A stretch of DNA of 64,000 nt from Phialocephala subalpina (lineage: Eukaryota > Ascomycota > Leotiomycetes > Helotiales > Mollisiaceae). Below, in pieces: positions 12,961-23,797 of the stretch. The stretch is from NCBI GenBank assembly GCA_900073065.1, contig FJOG01000005.1:620001-684000 (forward strand), written 5' to 3'. A model generated the notes under the pieces. The model worked only from the letters and a program-made list of their open reading frames with translations. It had not been told where the DNA came from and did not search any database. Every line of letters starts with the position of its first letter. Within the stretch, counting starts at the first letter, position 1. The translations under genes were made by a program, and so were the position numbers.

Positions 12961-13340
12961 CTTTTAGGGATCTTGAGGCTTTTGTAGATCAAGGCTGTTA
13001 GTCTTCCAGCCCCACATCACCGAATCTGGGATTGGTCTGGGATTGTCATGGCTTGCATGCATAGTCGCTGTTCCGTTTCAAACACCAATCAATCGGCGTC
13101 AATAACAGCTGCAATAAATCACACATGCCTCGCCGTCGATGGACAAAAAGTACTGCAAGATCCCCTAGACTGCTGTTTACCCCGTTGATCGCTTCTGCCT
13201 TCAATTGTTGTCAACTTTTATATCTCTCTTTCAATCATCAATTCCTGTCAGACTCGCTTTTATCGGTTCTCGAGTTATTCCATTTCTGAATTACGGTTAG
13301 CACTTACACTAAGACCGTCCATTCACCAGCTAATAACTAC

Positions 13341-13818
13341 AATGGGTACAATTTTCCATTATCCCCAGCCTTGCAATTACCTTCTTGGATCTTTTTTCTG
13401 TTTAGTCAGCCTCGTTGGGAGAATGCCTTCAATCTTGAAATCACAAGGCATACTTGAATGCAAACCATCAATCACTCGGCTGCATAACCACGATTTGTAG
13501 CTTGAGCAATGAAGCCTCTTCACGAAACTTTTCCTTAATGTCACTAGTTTATCTATCGAAACCTAAAGTCACTACCATCCTTAAGTATCCTCGGATGTAA
13601 CAATCGCAATCGTCTTCGGACTCGTAACTATCCTTGTCGCCATCGGCGGACTTGTCGTTGCATATAGGCAGCTCCAGGCCATTTCCGAGCAAAGCAAAAA
13701 ACGTGTACGCTGTTGCCTTGATATCGAAGTGCTTACTAAACACTTTCTAGGAGACCGATACAACGAGCTTCCACAATATCACTTTTGTTTGGAACACTTT
13801 CAAGTCTGGTCTTGGTGA
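13341..13818 (+). CDS. Small single-pass membrane protein, tandem family copy A
   Basis: Unrecognised small protein, first of three related tandem genes. Exon 2 (13586-13702) begins after an AAG acceptor and encodes SSDVTIAIVFGLVTILVAIG then GLVVAYRQLQAISEQSKKR: one clear membrane helix followed by a basic cytosolic stretch. A GTGTAC donor, a TACTAAAC branch and a TTTCTAG acceptor lead to exon 3 (13751-13818), DRYNELPQYHFCLEHFQVW. Exon 2, the phase-1 intron and the short exon 3 with a Glu-Leu-Pro-x-Tyr-His motif match copies B and C. The first exon is uncertain; an ATG at about 13341 (MGTIFHYPQP) resembles MSMITPLYPD of copy C, but I could not fix its donor. Function unknown. It may be decayed, as the upstream frame has a stop unless the inferred first intron is real. 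Confidence 0.45.
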
Positions 13819-15128
13819 GATGCATCGACGCCGAAGGATCCTAGGAGCTTGAGTCTAGCTAGAAGCAAAGGAAAGAGTTCGTACCAAGTTAGCCATATGA
13901 AGTTGCAATTGGGTACTATGCCTACTTGTTAAACACAAACAGTCGATTGTTTTGCGTCTTATAGAGTGATCGGCTGCATTGTCTCTACTGGTACAGGTGG
14001 CACCACTCTGCCTTTGTCGTTGTTCGCGAAAGCTAGAGCTTCCAGTTGAGTCATTTCAGGCTCGCAGCCTATGGTAAAATATGTAATTGGATCGATTTCA
14101 CACAACTTCCTCCAAAATTGCGCGTTACCCACTTCGACGAAGCGCAGAGTTGAACGCAAAGTTGATGACATACCCAGCGGATGCGATGCCGCAGCCTTAC
14201 CAGAAACAAGGTTTGTCGATAATGAATGCTTCCATCTCTCTTTTCCACCTTCACCTAACAGAACTCCGCTCCCACTGACACCAAGGAGGGAAAATCTGGT
14301 GCGAGGAGGAAGCGCTATGGATCGGGACATCAATATGGGGCTTATTTCCCGAGTAGATGGCGAAAGGAGAGTTGGCATAATGTGCTGTCGTTTCTTCAAC
14401 TGTGCTCCTCCGATGTATACCGTAGCCTTGCTATACTGTCTTCTTACTCTTGCGCTACCTAGTGGATCGTGCAAAAAAATATATATATTTTAAAAAAAAT
14501 TCATTTAATTTAACCTCGGAAAGAACGTGACTGCTGGTGTATCAGGACATCAGTCTTGAATTTGTCCAAGGCTGAATCGCGAAAAGGATAGGCGTTCTTT
14601 GCTGGCATCTATTTTTTCAACTTAAGCTTAGCTCCTGCATGATTCTGCAGCCTTACCCCTCCACACTACCAGCCCCTCGAAGCTTGCTCTTCTCACTGGA
14701 CCATCTGTCTCTGGGAGAGCCACAGGGACCACGACCTGGAGGGAGAAGGGAGTTGGAGGATATGCGAGACAAATATCAACCAACGCTACCTCCTATTCTC
14801 ACCACAGCATAGCCAATCGCTTAAGAAACAGGACCAATCAATATTATTTGTCCTCAGCTCGCGTCACTATCCTTGCTCTGGCAGGAGATAGGCATAAGGC
14901 TTGTACACACCACATCCCAAAACATACTGTACCAACTACAAAAACAATCCTCCACCTCATTTTGTCACGGCCCTGGACCTTTTCTTCTCATTACTACAAC
15001 AGAATTCCAATCATTTGCCTGCAAACTTTGATACTTACTTCCCTAAAACGAACAGCGTTATACGATTTGCTATATAACTAGCTAGAAGCGCTCTCTCTCG
15101 CCCAAGTTAGGCATAGTCACTCCTTATT
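13819..15128. other. Gene-poor accessory DNA between copies A and B
   Basis: About 1.3 kb without a supported gene. A minus-strand open frame (13959-14378 from its first ATG, ending near LRFVEVGNAQFWRKLCEID) and an overlapping plus-strand frame have no recognisable domain. A short A/T tract lies at about 14474-14512. Confidence 0.4.
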
Positions 15129-15668
15129 ATGAGTATGATCACTCCTTTGATACCTTCCAATTCGGCTCCAATATCCTCACGTTCTATTTTCATCCTCATC
15201 GTCCAATTGTGTTCTTCACTCAGCACTCAAGCATCAGCAAGAACTAAATTGGGTGCTGCAAATAGAACAAATCTTTGTCTCAGGACCACATCCAAAAAGT
15301 ACTTCCTTGAGGACCCCATGCAGCTAAATTAGATCTTTGCTTCACTTCTTGGTGCCCCAATTATGCTTGTCGGCAGACATACTGACTCTGTTTCCGTAGT
15401 CTCCTCTGATGCAACGATCGCAATCATTTTTGGCTTGGTAACTATTCTCATAACGATGTGCGGGCTCTACATCACGTATCTTCAACTTCGAATGATGCGT
15501 AAGGAGGCCAAGAGAAGTAGGTGATATCTCTTTTGAATGGTATGACTCGCTGACACTATTAAAGTGCCGAAACTTCGAGGCCAAGGAACAGAGTTGCTTC
15601 AATGGCACATCCAAGTCGAGCGCGAGTCCACTCGATACTTTCGAAAACCTTCCCTCCGACACTTTTGA
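15129..15668 (+). CDS. Small single-pass membrane protein, tandem family copy B
   Basis: Second copy of the tandem family. Exon 2 (15400-15516) after TTTCCGTAG encodes SSDATIAIIFGLVTILITMC then GLYITYLQLRMMRKEAKR, a single membrane helix with a positively charged inner flank. A GTAGGT donor at 15517 and an AAAG acceptor at 15564 give exon 3 (15565-15668): MPKLRGQGTELLQWHIQVER followed by ESTRYFRKPSLRHF and a stop. The first exon is probably at 15129 (MSMITPLIPS), which shares about 27 nearly identical nucleotides with the start region of copy C; its exact end is unresolved. If that first exon is not used, an in-frame ATG at 15363 (MLVGRHTDSVSVV) could start the protein instead. No known domain recognised; predicted small membrane protein. 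Confidence 0.5.
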
Positions 15669-16775
15669 AGCAGTGGGTCTCGATCGTCGGATCCGCGAGA
15701 AGCATGATACAAGTGACAAGGCTGGAAAGATATGGACTGGTGGCTGAGAGGCTTTGCAAACATGTTGGAGTTCGTTTTGAGTATAGGCATGCTGCCACAA
15801 TGCTACTTCGGCTTGGACCATATATTCAAGTCTTCTTCCATTCGGGTGATATCAAATCATCCAAGAAGGACGAAAATTCAGGATTGAGGAGCTTGAAGGC
15901 GTGTATCTCTGTTGGGCCTCGGAATAAGGTGCTCGAGCGGTGTAAGGCCAGCGAGTCGCTCGGCCATGTGCTGCTGCATAGTTTTCCTCATACTCAGCGG
16001 TCGGTACAAGGGGAGAGACGATAGTCCAATTTTCGAATCATATCCTCTCTAGATTGCGTGGGGAAAATTGGTCGACATCTGCGTGAAGGGCTCCCAGCCT
16101 TGTGAGACAGAAAAAAGTGGCAACCGTCAGTGCTCGTCGGCAAGCACAGGTGGGACTGCGATCGGCGGCTTGCTTGTATGGTTCGAAAATTGAGGGCGCT
16201 CTTGAATGGGGCTCTCGAAACTCATCATGGGTGGAATGGCCAATCGTAACGGCGCACGAGTCTTCCCCGAAAAGGTGTGGGGGCCTTTTCCCCAGATGCA
16301 TGTGAGGCATGCTCTACTGTTGCAAGTCCATCCGGTCTCATGCACCTTCATGCAGCATGGTAGCTTCCACCAATCGCTCTACAATGAACTCACTACCACA
16401 ATCGAGCGGAGTTTTTCTTGGCAGACCAAAACCTCTTTGCCAATGGACGAAGTTGTGTACCTGATTGACGACTCGGTCTTCGAGTTTGGGTTGCAGAAGA
16501 GAGACGATGCGTCTTCCTCGCTTTTCACCAGCTGGGTGACGACTGTATTTGGCAACAAGCTACTTTTCAAAGCTGTGGAAATGCAAACGTTGCACATCAC
16601 ACTTGTTTCCTTCAACTTCAATAACATTGGTCGTCAAATTGATCTTGAAATTTGGGTTCTTCATTCGAGACAAAGAGAGCTTTTCTCGATATACTCCTAT
16701 CACCGCCACACATGCTGACGGAAGAACGAACTGGTGTTAAAATTCAGCATTGCGTATTGAGTTTATTTTTTGCAA
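15669..16775. other. Gene-poor DNA between copies B and C
   Basis: About 1.1 kb. A 170-codon plus-strand frame (16206-16718) is open but starts without clear context and has no recognisable domain; a gene here is possible but not supported. The frame 15602-16024 overlaps exon 3 of copy B in another phase. Confidence 0.35.
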
Positions 16776-17553
16776 TGAGTATGATTACTCCTCTATATCC
16801 CGACCAAGTTCAAGTCCAGATTTCAGATGCATGGCAATATCGAAAGACAAAATCAGCAAGATTGCTACGTGTTTGACAACGACCTGATAGCTGAAGTCAA
16901 CTGAATCGTATCCGAAAAAGGAGTGGCGTTACCACCTCTCTGGTCAAGACTTCCTGCACAATCACTTCGGGAAGCTATTGTATAGGCTCCCAAGACGGAG
17001 AGACAGTATCTTCTGCGAAGTTCAAGCCGATTCGGGTAGTTCCTTGTTGTTGTAGCGGCCAGACAATAGTATGAGACCTGCACTCCGCCTTCTTTCTCCG
17101 ATGTCATCGAAGGACTCATCGCTCCATGCAAAGACGGTGTCTGCAGCAAGGCAATTAACCGGGTTTCGATCTTTGGGACCAGTCCTTTGCATTTCGTTGA
17201 TGTCTTGATCTCGCTTGCTTTCAGAATGCTGACTCTTTCCAGTGTCCATCGATGCCGACAACGCAATTATCTTTGGTGTATCGGGTATTTTCATGACACT
17301 CTGTGGTTCGGTAATCACCTGTCTCCAACTAAGTGAGATGAGAAGGGAGGCGAAAAGAAGTAAATCAAGCCCTCCTCCCAAGATCCACTGCTAATAAGCC
17401 GAAGAGTCGAATCATCGAAGCCAAGTAACCGAACTTCCTCGATGGTACACCCACATTCATGTCGAGCACAATTCCTCCCGAGACTTTCGAACACCTCCAC
17501 TGGGACGAGCACGGCGTACTGGTGCTGGACGGCTTGGCATGCGAGAATCTTAA
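16776..17553 (+). CDS. Small single-pass membrane protein, tandem family copy C
   Basis: Third copy. The proposed first exon at 16776 (MSMITPLYPDQVQVQ) nearly repeats copy B's start. Exon 2 (17243-17359) follows a TTTCCAG acceptor and encodes SIDADNAIIFGVSGIFMTLC then GSVITCLQLSEMRREAKR. A GTAAAT donor and an acceptor at about 17404 give exon 3 (17405-17553), SNHRSQVTELPRWYTHIHVE then HNSSRDFRTPPLGRARRTG and a stop at 17551. Exon 3 aligns with copy B codon by codon (TELxxW, HI-VE), with several third-position differences and an in-frame 6-nt indel, which suggests past selection on this reading frame. The first intron would be about 400 nt, long for this genome, so the first exon needs support. 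Function unknown. Confidence 0.45.
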
Positions 17554-17725
17554 TATGAGAAGCTGGAAGGTGGATGTGAGGCCATATATATGATTTGAGG
17601 GTATGCATTGCTGGGGCCAAGGATATGGAGTCTCTTTTGTGCAAAGGAGTTTTGGGTCGGCCAAATGAGTTGCCATCTCACGTTGCGGCCGAGGTTCATT
17701 TGTTGCCAGGATCGCGCTGGAAATT

Positions 17726-18790
17726 TCATAACTTTATAGATCTCGGGAGTGCGGTTTCTTTTTGTATATCGAAAAATGCATCAAGTCTTTGGATCTCTTC
17801 AATGTCTCTGCCTTCTTGCACCACTCGGTCAATGGCTCCATCGTCAAACGCGATGCCATGCCAAAGCAGAACTCCAAGATCTCTTGCCAACTTGACAGCC
17901 TTAAGGATATGGTCTTGTCTCAATTCGGGTATCAGCATTTTCAGCTCGGTCCAGAAAGAAGTTCTCAGACTGTCCGCCTCTTCGCGGTATTGAAACCCCG
18001 CAGGAGTCATTTCTCCCAGCAGCTCTTCAAGACCATAGAGACAAACTCCGAATGGCAGACGTTCCGCCTCAGCCCAATCCACAAGTCCCGTCAATCTTCC
18101 ACTCGAGGGCTCTACTATGACATTTCCTGCCACGATATCTCCATGTGCAAGAACCCATGGAAGTGCTTCGATTCGATGTATGTTTTGGAGAACCTTTCTT
18201 GCTGTGGTTTGAAATCGAGGAGGTAGGTCAGTGGCAAGTGCCCTGAGACGAGGGACAATGGTCTTTCCGACTATACTAAGTGGTAATGACTGGCTGCTGC
18301 TCTCGTTCCACGACCTGGCAAGAAATGCTGCGAAGTCTCGACAGAGAATTACTCGATGGTTTGTAGAAGACGCTATGATCGATCTGCTAGCTCTGAAGTC
18401 CTTGAAAGATATTCCTTCGATTCTTCCCATGCTGTATACGAGGAGCCCAGAAGTCTGAAGTCTTGCAACATATCTCGTCTCTGGTGCAAAGGCCCCGTAG
18501 ACCTCTCTAGCAGCGGACGTAAGTCGCAGATCCAATCGGTAGCTGTATGGACGAAATTGGACGACCGTATCATCCCCAACAAAGACGGTGAAGGAACAAT
18601 AGCCTTGGCATGACGCTGCAGATGCTGATCTGCCCGGGTAAAGCTGTTCGATGAGGTTGAAGCATTCGTGTCTAGCTTGGGAGGTCAATCCGGATCGAAG
18701 GAAGAAATCGGTGATCGATGAATCAACGATGGCCTGCTCATCCACCATTCTGGCATTCCATGGACACTCTCGGTCCTGCCATGGTACCAT
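17726..18790 (-). CDS. Aminoglycoside phosphotransferase-fold (APH/ChoK) protein
   Basis: Intronless 354-residue protein of the APH/choline-kinase superfamily, common in fungi as small-molecule kinase-like proteins of unknown substrate. The start (MVPWQDRECPWNARMVDEQA) is a clean ATG. The catalytic core is visible: HGDIVAGNVIVEPSSGRLTG holds the Brenner-type HGDxxxxN loop (catalytic Asp and metal-binding Asn), followed by LVDWAEAERLPFG, the Asp of the metal-binding DxD/DW site. The N-lobe lysine motif is not obvious, as is common in these fungal members. Predicted soluble and cytosolic. It lies in accessory DNA next to the tandem membrane-protein genes, with its 3' end towards copy C. Fold assignment is solid; substrate cannot be stated. 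Confidence 0.85.
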   Translation of the reverse strand: MVPWQDRECPWNARMVDEQAIVDSSITDFFLRSGLTSQARHECFNLIEQLYPGRSASAASCQGYCSFTVFVGDDTVVQFRPYSYRLDLRLTSAAREVYGAFAPETRYVARLQTSGLLVYSMGRIEGISFKDFRASRSIIASSTNHRVILCRDFAAFLARSWNESSSQSLPLSIVGKTIVPRLRALATDLPPRFQTTARKVLQNIHRIEALPWVLAHGDIVAGNVIVEPSSGRLTGLVDWAEAERLPFGVCLYGLEELLGEMTPAGFQYREEADSLRTSFWTELKMLIPELRQDHILKAVKLARDLGVLLWHGIAFDDGAIDRVVQEGRDIEEIQRLDAFFDIQKETALPRSIKL

Positions 18791-19726
18791 GTGGGCAACA
18801 CCAAGTATTTAAGCTAGAGCTTGTTGTTCCGCGGGAGGACTTGGAAGTTGGAGCTACCCCACGCTTGTCGGCTTCCTTGTGACCAAAGATAAGAAGACAT
18901 GTGGTTCGGCGTTTGGTTCGGATGGTTCCTGTGCCACACGCAGGCCGTATCTTGGCACCGCGAAAGCCGCTGAAAATGGTCGCATTGACGTTGGATGAGA
19001 ATGAGTCGGGACGAGATGAGGCTGAACGATAGAACGATGTCTTCGAAGCGGGTGTTCCAGTGGAACTCTGCACGGACCACATGCACACAGGAGGCTGGTC
19101 TGGTCTAGTGTCGACCCTTGGGCCTTGGCAGACAGCATCGTGCTAAATCCAGAAGGGTCGTGTCATCAATCCCGATGTGGAATCAGAAACTGTCCCACAT
19201 GCATGGGGGGCCAATGAGAGCAGGGTGGCTCCCTTGACGCCGGGATCAGCCCTCGTCACCTCGTAAGGCTGGCATCAAATTAAACTCAAATCTCAAATCT
19301 CAAATCTCACCCAGCCATCTCGCGCGTATATTTCAGCCTCTTCCTCCAACATCACATCCTCTCCATCGCACACACAACGGAGACGCCGTTGTGTCTTTTC
19401 TCCGCATCTGTGTCGCATGCGTTCGACGAGTGTGACCAAAGCATCCTAATCAATCCCGAGCGAGCAGCCTTGTGTTTTTCTCTCGTACTGTTGTACCACT
19501 GCGCACGATGATGGTTACATTGAGGACCGCTTTCGAACTTGAGAAGAACCCTCGATAAGTGACGGATGAAAGAGCATGGCCGCGCCTTCCATGAAAAAGG
19601 CTGCTCGCCAAACTTTAATCGTTCACCTTCGTCAGTAATTTCGCCAGCACGGAATCATCTTCTCGTTCAGCAGTTCTATTCTTCACCATCGACGGCTTTC
19701 CAGCATTGTTTCTCTAATCTGCTACG
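18791..19726. promoter_or_regulatory. Divergent intergenic region
   Basis: About 940 nt between the divergent starts of the APH-fold gene (minus) and the DUF2235 gene (plus), containing both promoters. A short direct repeat of TCAAATC-type units (19280-19305) and a TATATTT at about 19327 are visible. Open frames here have no domain. Several upstream ATGs in 19505-19600 could form uORFs in the DUF2235 leader. Confidence 0.45.
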
Positions 19727-21804
19727 ATGTCTTCCGTCTCCGGTGCTCCTTCTCACGCCAGAAAGCGCCTCGTTCTATGCTGCGATGGGACTTGGATGGA
19801 CAGGTAAACACCCGCTTCTGTATCTCACCTTCACGAGGTCTCAGACCCGGACTACTCGAGGCTTCACTCTTCACCGGATCCCGTGACGACAAATTCTGCC
19901 TCACATCTGTCTTTACTCAATATCTGGCTAACTCTGCTCAGTGATAATGGTTTCCAGAAACCGACCCTCATTCCTTATGTCCCGACTGGAAGTCTACAGG
20001 TCCCATCGAACGTCACTCGGATCGCGCGTGCTCTCAAAAGGACCGGATTGGATGGCATGCCTCAGATCATTTACTACCACTCGGGTGTTGGCACTGGTTC
20101 AACCATTCTGGATGCAATTACTGGTGGATTGATGGGTACCGGAATCTCAGAGGTGAGGCACGATTGCTCTTTGGACATTCGGACTGCTAACTCCCTCTCA
20201 GAACATTCGCGAGGTGTACTCCTTCATAGTGACCAACTACACACCCGGTGATGAAATCGTCCTCATCGGATTCAGTCGAGGAGCCTTCACTGTACGAAGT
20301 GTCGCCGGCATCATCAGCGACATTGGTCTTCTGACCCGAGAGGGCATGAATGATTTCTATCCGATTTTCAAGGATCAGGAGAACTTCAAGAACGACAGGT
20401 GCGTCGAAACAATAACACCGGGGCGTGATCATGGCCATCCTAGTTGTGCCAACACCCTCGACTTACTTCTAGAGTAATCATAGCTCATCATGTATAGGTA
20501 CCATGATATATTCCCGACGATACCATTCTCCAACAAGCCGAGGGGCGAAGATTCTCAGGCTGAATACAAGCGAAGACTGGAGAAGGTAGTCTCTCTGCCA
20601 TGGCGTTATTTTCAACCATTGACCAAAAATAGGTGGGCCTCACAAGAGTCTACGACCCAGATGGCCGCAAAATCAGAATTCAATCAGTGGCTGTTTGGGA
20701 CACTGTTGGATCTTTAGGCATCCCCCAAATCGCGATTCTCGCCAAGCTTGGACTTCCCCATTCTACGAAAGAGTACAAGTTCTATGACACGAATTTGACT
20801 GATAACATCCTTCATGCTTTCCAGGCATTGGCGCTTGATGAGCATCGAGCACCGTTCAATGCAGCAGTTTGGGAGAGGAAGGACCACAAAGATCTGGTCA
20901 CCACTGACCTGCGACAATGTTGGTTCCCTGGTGCTCATTCGAATGTTGGAGGTGGTTATGATGACCAGGAAATTGCCAACATATCCTTGGCATGGTATGC
21001 ATACCCTGAGTAAGAGATGATTCGTGCTGACGTAGTTTAGGATGATGGACCAGCTCGCTTCGATCGGAGTCGCCTTCCAAGATGAATATATCGACAAGAT
21101 CTTCGAGCAGAACGTCCAATACTATGAGAATCCCCCAAAAGCAGTCGCTAGGCGACCACCTCCTCAATGGGCCATATCAGAGGTATACGATAAGCACAAG
21201 CCAGTTCGTCCATGGGGCTTGGGTAAGATCTGGAATTCCGAGACTGGGCTCTACCGCCTGACTGGAAAGAAATGGCGCACTCCAGGCTTGACCGAGCGTG
21301 CTGATCCTGATTCTGGTATGCTGACCGGCATTCTGATGCGCAACACAAATGAGCGTATTCACAGTTGTGTTCGGGTTCGCCTTGACCTTGGTGGATTGGG
21401 TCTGGACGACAAGGGTCCTTATAAGTGCCATGCATTGCTTGATAAGGATTGGGAATTGAGGCAGATACGCATTAATGTCCACGATCCGATCCCTTGGAAC
21501 GCAACTTGGGGGCCTTCTGTGCCGCCTGCAGACGTAAGTCTCTCCACCCAATCTGCTATCACCTCTCTGACGATCACAACAGCACCCACAAGATGATCTG
21601 CGTTGGGTTTGGGAGTACAATGGCCCTGAACGTCTCGCACCACGAGAACGTATCATGATCGAGGAACCTCTTGGGCCGTACGAGAGGAAGCTCTTGCTCT
21701 TGAACAAAGGTAACTTTCACACTCGTGTCCTCCCTAGGCCTGCAGAATCGGATTCAGCGCCACGAGAGCAGATAGAGATGGATGATTGTGTCGTTTGCGA
21801 CTAA
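19727..21804 (+). CDS. DUF2235 alpha/beta-hydrolase (Tle1-like)
   Basis: Fungal member of the DUF2235 family, an alpha/beta-hydrolase fold related to bacterial Tle1 phospholipases; the fungal enzymes are largely uncharacterised. The start is MSSVSGAPSHARKRLVLCCD, with the usual N-terminal CCDGTWM signature. The motif VLIGFSRGAFTVRSVAG contains the GxSxG nucleophile elbow (Ser in GFSRG). SVAVWDTVGSLGIP and FPGAHSNVGGGYDD supply the conserved downstream Asp and His of the presumed triad. Six introns are inferred, at about 19802-19941, 20154-20201, 20399-20496, 20586-20632, 20994-21040 and 21534-21583, all with canonical borders. The stop is at 21802. There is no signal peptide, so probably intracellular. 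No frame break. Confidence 0.88.
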
Positions 21805-21938
21805 TCATTCTTCTGCTTTGCTATCACTTCACTTTACTATTGGTAGTTGAGTTGCATAGTCGAGCTGTAGATTGCATAGGAAGTAGCTGAACACGACCTC
21901 ATCTCTAACCTCCTGTCCTCTCTCGCAAAGTATAAATC

Positions 21939-22691
21939 ATGACTCGTGAACATAAGCTGATACCTCGTGTCATCATAGGCAGGAAATATTACAAAACAGT
22001 CCGTAAACGCCGCAAACGAAAGTCTCGCCGCGAATCGGAATACGACCGTGGCCAATTTACCACCACGGCAGATCGCGATGCAGCTGATAGTTTGATCGAA
22101 GATGGCGCATATGGAAGGCGGAATCGAGATCTTTACCCTGAACGGAGGAGAAGGGGCGATCCCGAGAAGAAAGGAAGTCGCATCATCGAAACGGAAGTGG
22201 AGAGGGAATATCGTTCTCCGCCTCCAAGAGAGAAAGAGTATGTTGAGGAAGATGAGATCGTGGTTATTGAAGAACACTCCCCACCTCGCCGCGAACATCG
22301 CCGTCACGGCAGCCACGCCGGCTCAAGAGCACCGAGCCGAGCTCCGAGTCGTATCGTGCCGTTGAGAGACGGGAGTGAGAGTGATGTAGTAGTTATAACC
22401 GAAGAAGCGAGGAGGGAGGATAGACAGAGATATAGTGAGAAGATGAATGAGCGTTTTAAGAAAGTTGAGAGGGATAGGGAGAGTAATGGGTTTAGAGATG
22501 AGGGGTATGAGGAGGGCATTGGGGCGGCGAATTATAGGGATGATAGGCGGAGGAGGGAGAATGGGAGGGTGAGGGAGGTGGAGAGGGAGAGGGTGGTGAG
22601 AGAGGTGCCGGATGGGGAGTTTTTTGAGAGGGAGAGGGTCGTTAGGGAGGAGAGGAGGGAGAGGGATGGGAGTAGGTATAGAGGGGAATAA
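21939..22691 (+). CDS. Charged disordered Arg/Glu-rich protein
   Basis: Intronless 250-residue open frame of extreme composition. It begins MTREHKLIPRVIIGRKYYKT and a basic KRRKRKSRR run, then alternates Arg and Glu. It contains EIVVIEEHSPPRREHRR, a motif I associate with fungal Arg-rich proteins of the DUF3824 type, and a second related ESDVVVITEEARRED. The last 80 residues are RE/RD-rich and the DNA there is almost pure G/A on the coding strand. It is convergent with nothing and lies 135 nt after the DUF2235 stop on the same strand. No enzymatic domain. It could be a truncated relative of a larger protein. The biased composition lowers confidence that all of it is translated. Confidence 0.55.
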   Translation: MTREHKLIPRVIIGRKYYKTVRKRRKRKSRRESEYDRGQFTTTADRDAADSLIEDGAYGRRNRDLYPERRRRGDPEKKGSRIIETEVEREYRSPPPREKEYVEEDEIVVIEEHSPPRREHRRHGSHAGSRAPSRAPSRIVPLRDGSESDVVVITEEARREDRQRYSEKMNERFKKVERDRESNGFRDEGYEEGIGAANYRDDRRRRENGRVREVERERVVREVPDGEFFERERVVREERRERDGSRYRGE

Positions 22692-23797
22692 AAAGCAAAG
22701 AGAGTTTTTCGGGGAAGGAGGGTACAGTCAGGTGGAGGATCATGAAATATGTGCTACAAGCACTTCTCGAGGAAGATTCGAGGATGAGCATCTGAATTGG
22801 AAGGAGACATCGCCAAACGTACGACGGTATCACAACATCACAGTGTCAGGAAGTGTGACAAACACTTGTCACTTGGTCACTGGAGGAAGTAACACTAGAG
22901 CGACCGTTACAGTACGTCGTTGCACAATGGATCTCGGCTTATCTTGGTTGATTTTCCTTTGTCTTTGCAGGGGGAAAAGCGGTACAATTTGCTTGCATGA
23001 AAATTTGGGAAGAATACATAGCGTTGCAGCTTAAAAATACCCTTTCGCGATGTTATTCCAATTCATGTCCTCAATACAACGCAGGCTCGAACAAACTTAA
23101 TCTTGCCTGCCCTTGCCCCTCGACCAAAATAGCCAAGTGGTTGTAATTATTTCTGTTTTCTGGCTTTGCATTGTCGCTTTGGGATCTAAGTACACGTACG
23201 GAGATTTTACCCAGTGGAAGGGATCTAAATTTGGTGTTTGATGCGATGTGTGCCTCTCGAGTTGAGTTTGGATTTTGGTCGAATGTCACACGCTCTGATG
23301 GGGTGAGTTCGAGATTAATATCAAGGTAGGTGTGAAGGAAGAATGAATGTGGGTGCGGGTGTAAAATGGGAAATGCTAACCCGAAGTAGCTAGCCCTCTC
23401 AAAGAAGCCTTATCAGTTTCTCGGTTTCTTATCAGTTTTATTTCGATGATAGATTTTTAAATCTCGCTTCGGAGGGCTGCGACTTGCAACAAAATCTCGC
23501 GAATGTCCCAGAACAATTGGGACATACAGATAATCGAGGAGAGATTTGTACCATGGAGTCTCGACATGCGACGATGCAGCCTCGAATGAAAATCTCCTGC
23601 CCAAATCGCCAAGTGGCTCTTATTTTGATGTCTTCTTGCTTTGTGTTTATTTTTTAGGAAGCAGGGACTGAGATTCTGCGTGGATGAAGCGCTCTGAATT
23701 TAGTGTTTGAGGGGACTTTAGGCACAGAGGGGGATGTGAAGGGAGAGAGCCTCGAGGTGAAGTACCATATGCGCTGCGCCACCACGATGCCTGCCTT
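22692..23797. repeat. Intergenic with two decayed copies of a segment
   Basis: No supported gene. Two diverged copies of a segment of about 160-190 nt lie in the same orientation at about 23083-23275 and 23573-23725. They share a GCAGxCTCGAA start, then TGCCC, an AAAT[A/C]GCCAAGTGG block, a T-rich stretch and a final [A/T]AATTTxGTGTTTGA. The second can encode a short hydrophobic peptide, but this is not enough to call a gene. Confidence 0.4.

Noticed and set aside
13959..14474. 171-codon minus-strand open frame
   Set aside because: It starts with TTG; the first ATG is at 14378. No domain, and an overlapping plus-strand frame is equally long.
16206..16718. 170-codon plus-strand open frame between copies B and C
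   Set aside because: No recognisable domain, no conserved start and no match to the tandem family. Length alone is weak evidence.
13000..17700. Idea that the region is a transposon
   Set aside because: No terminal repeats, transposase, reverse transcriptase or integrase sequence could be recognised; tandem gene duplication explains the similarity.
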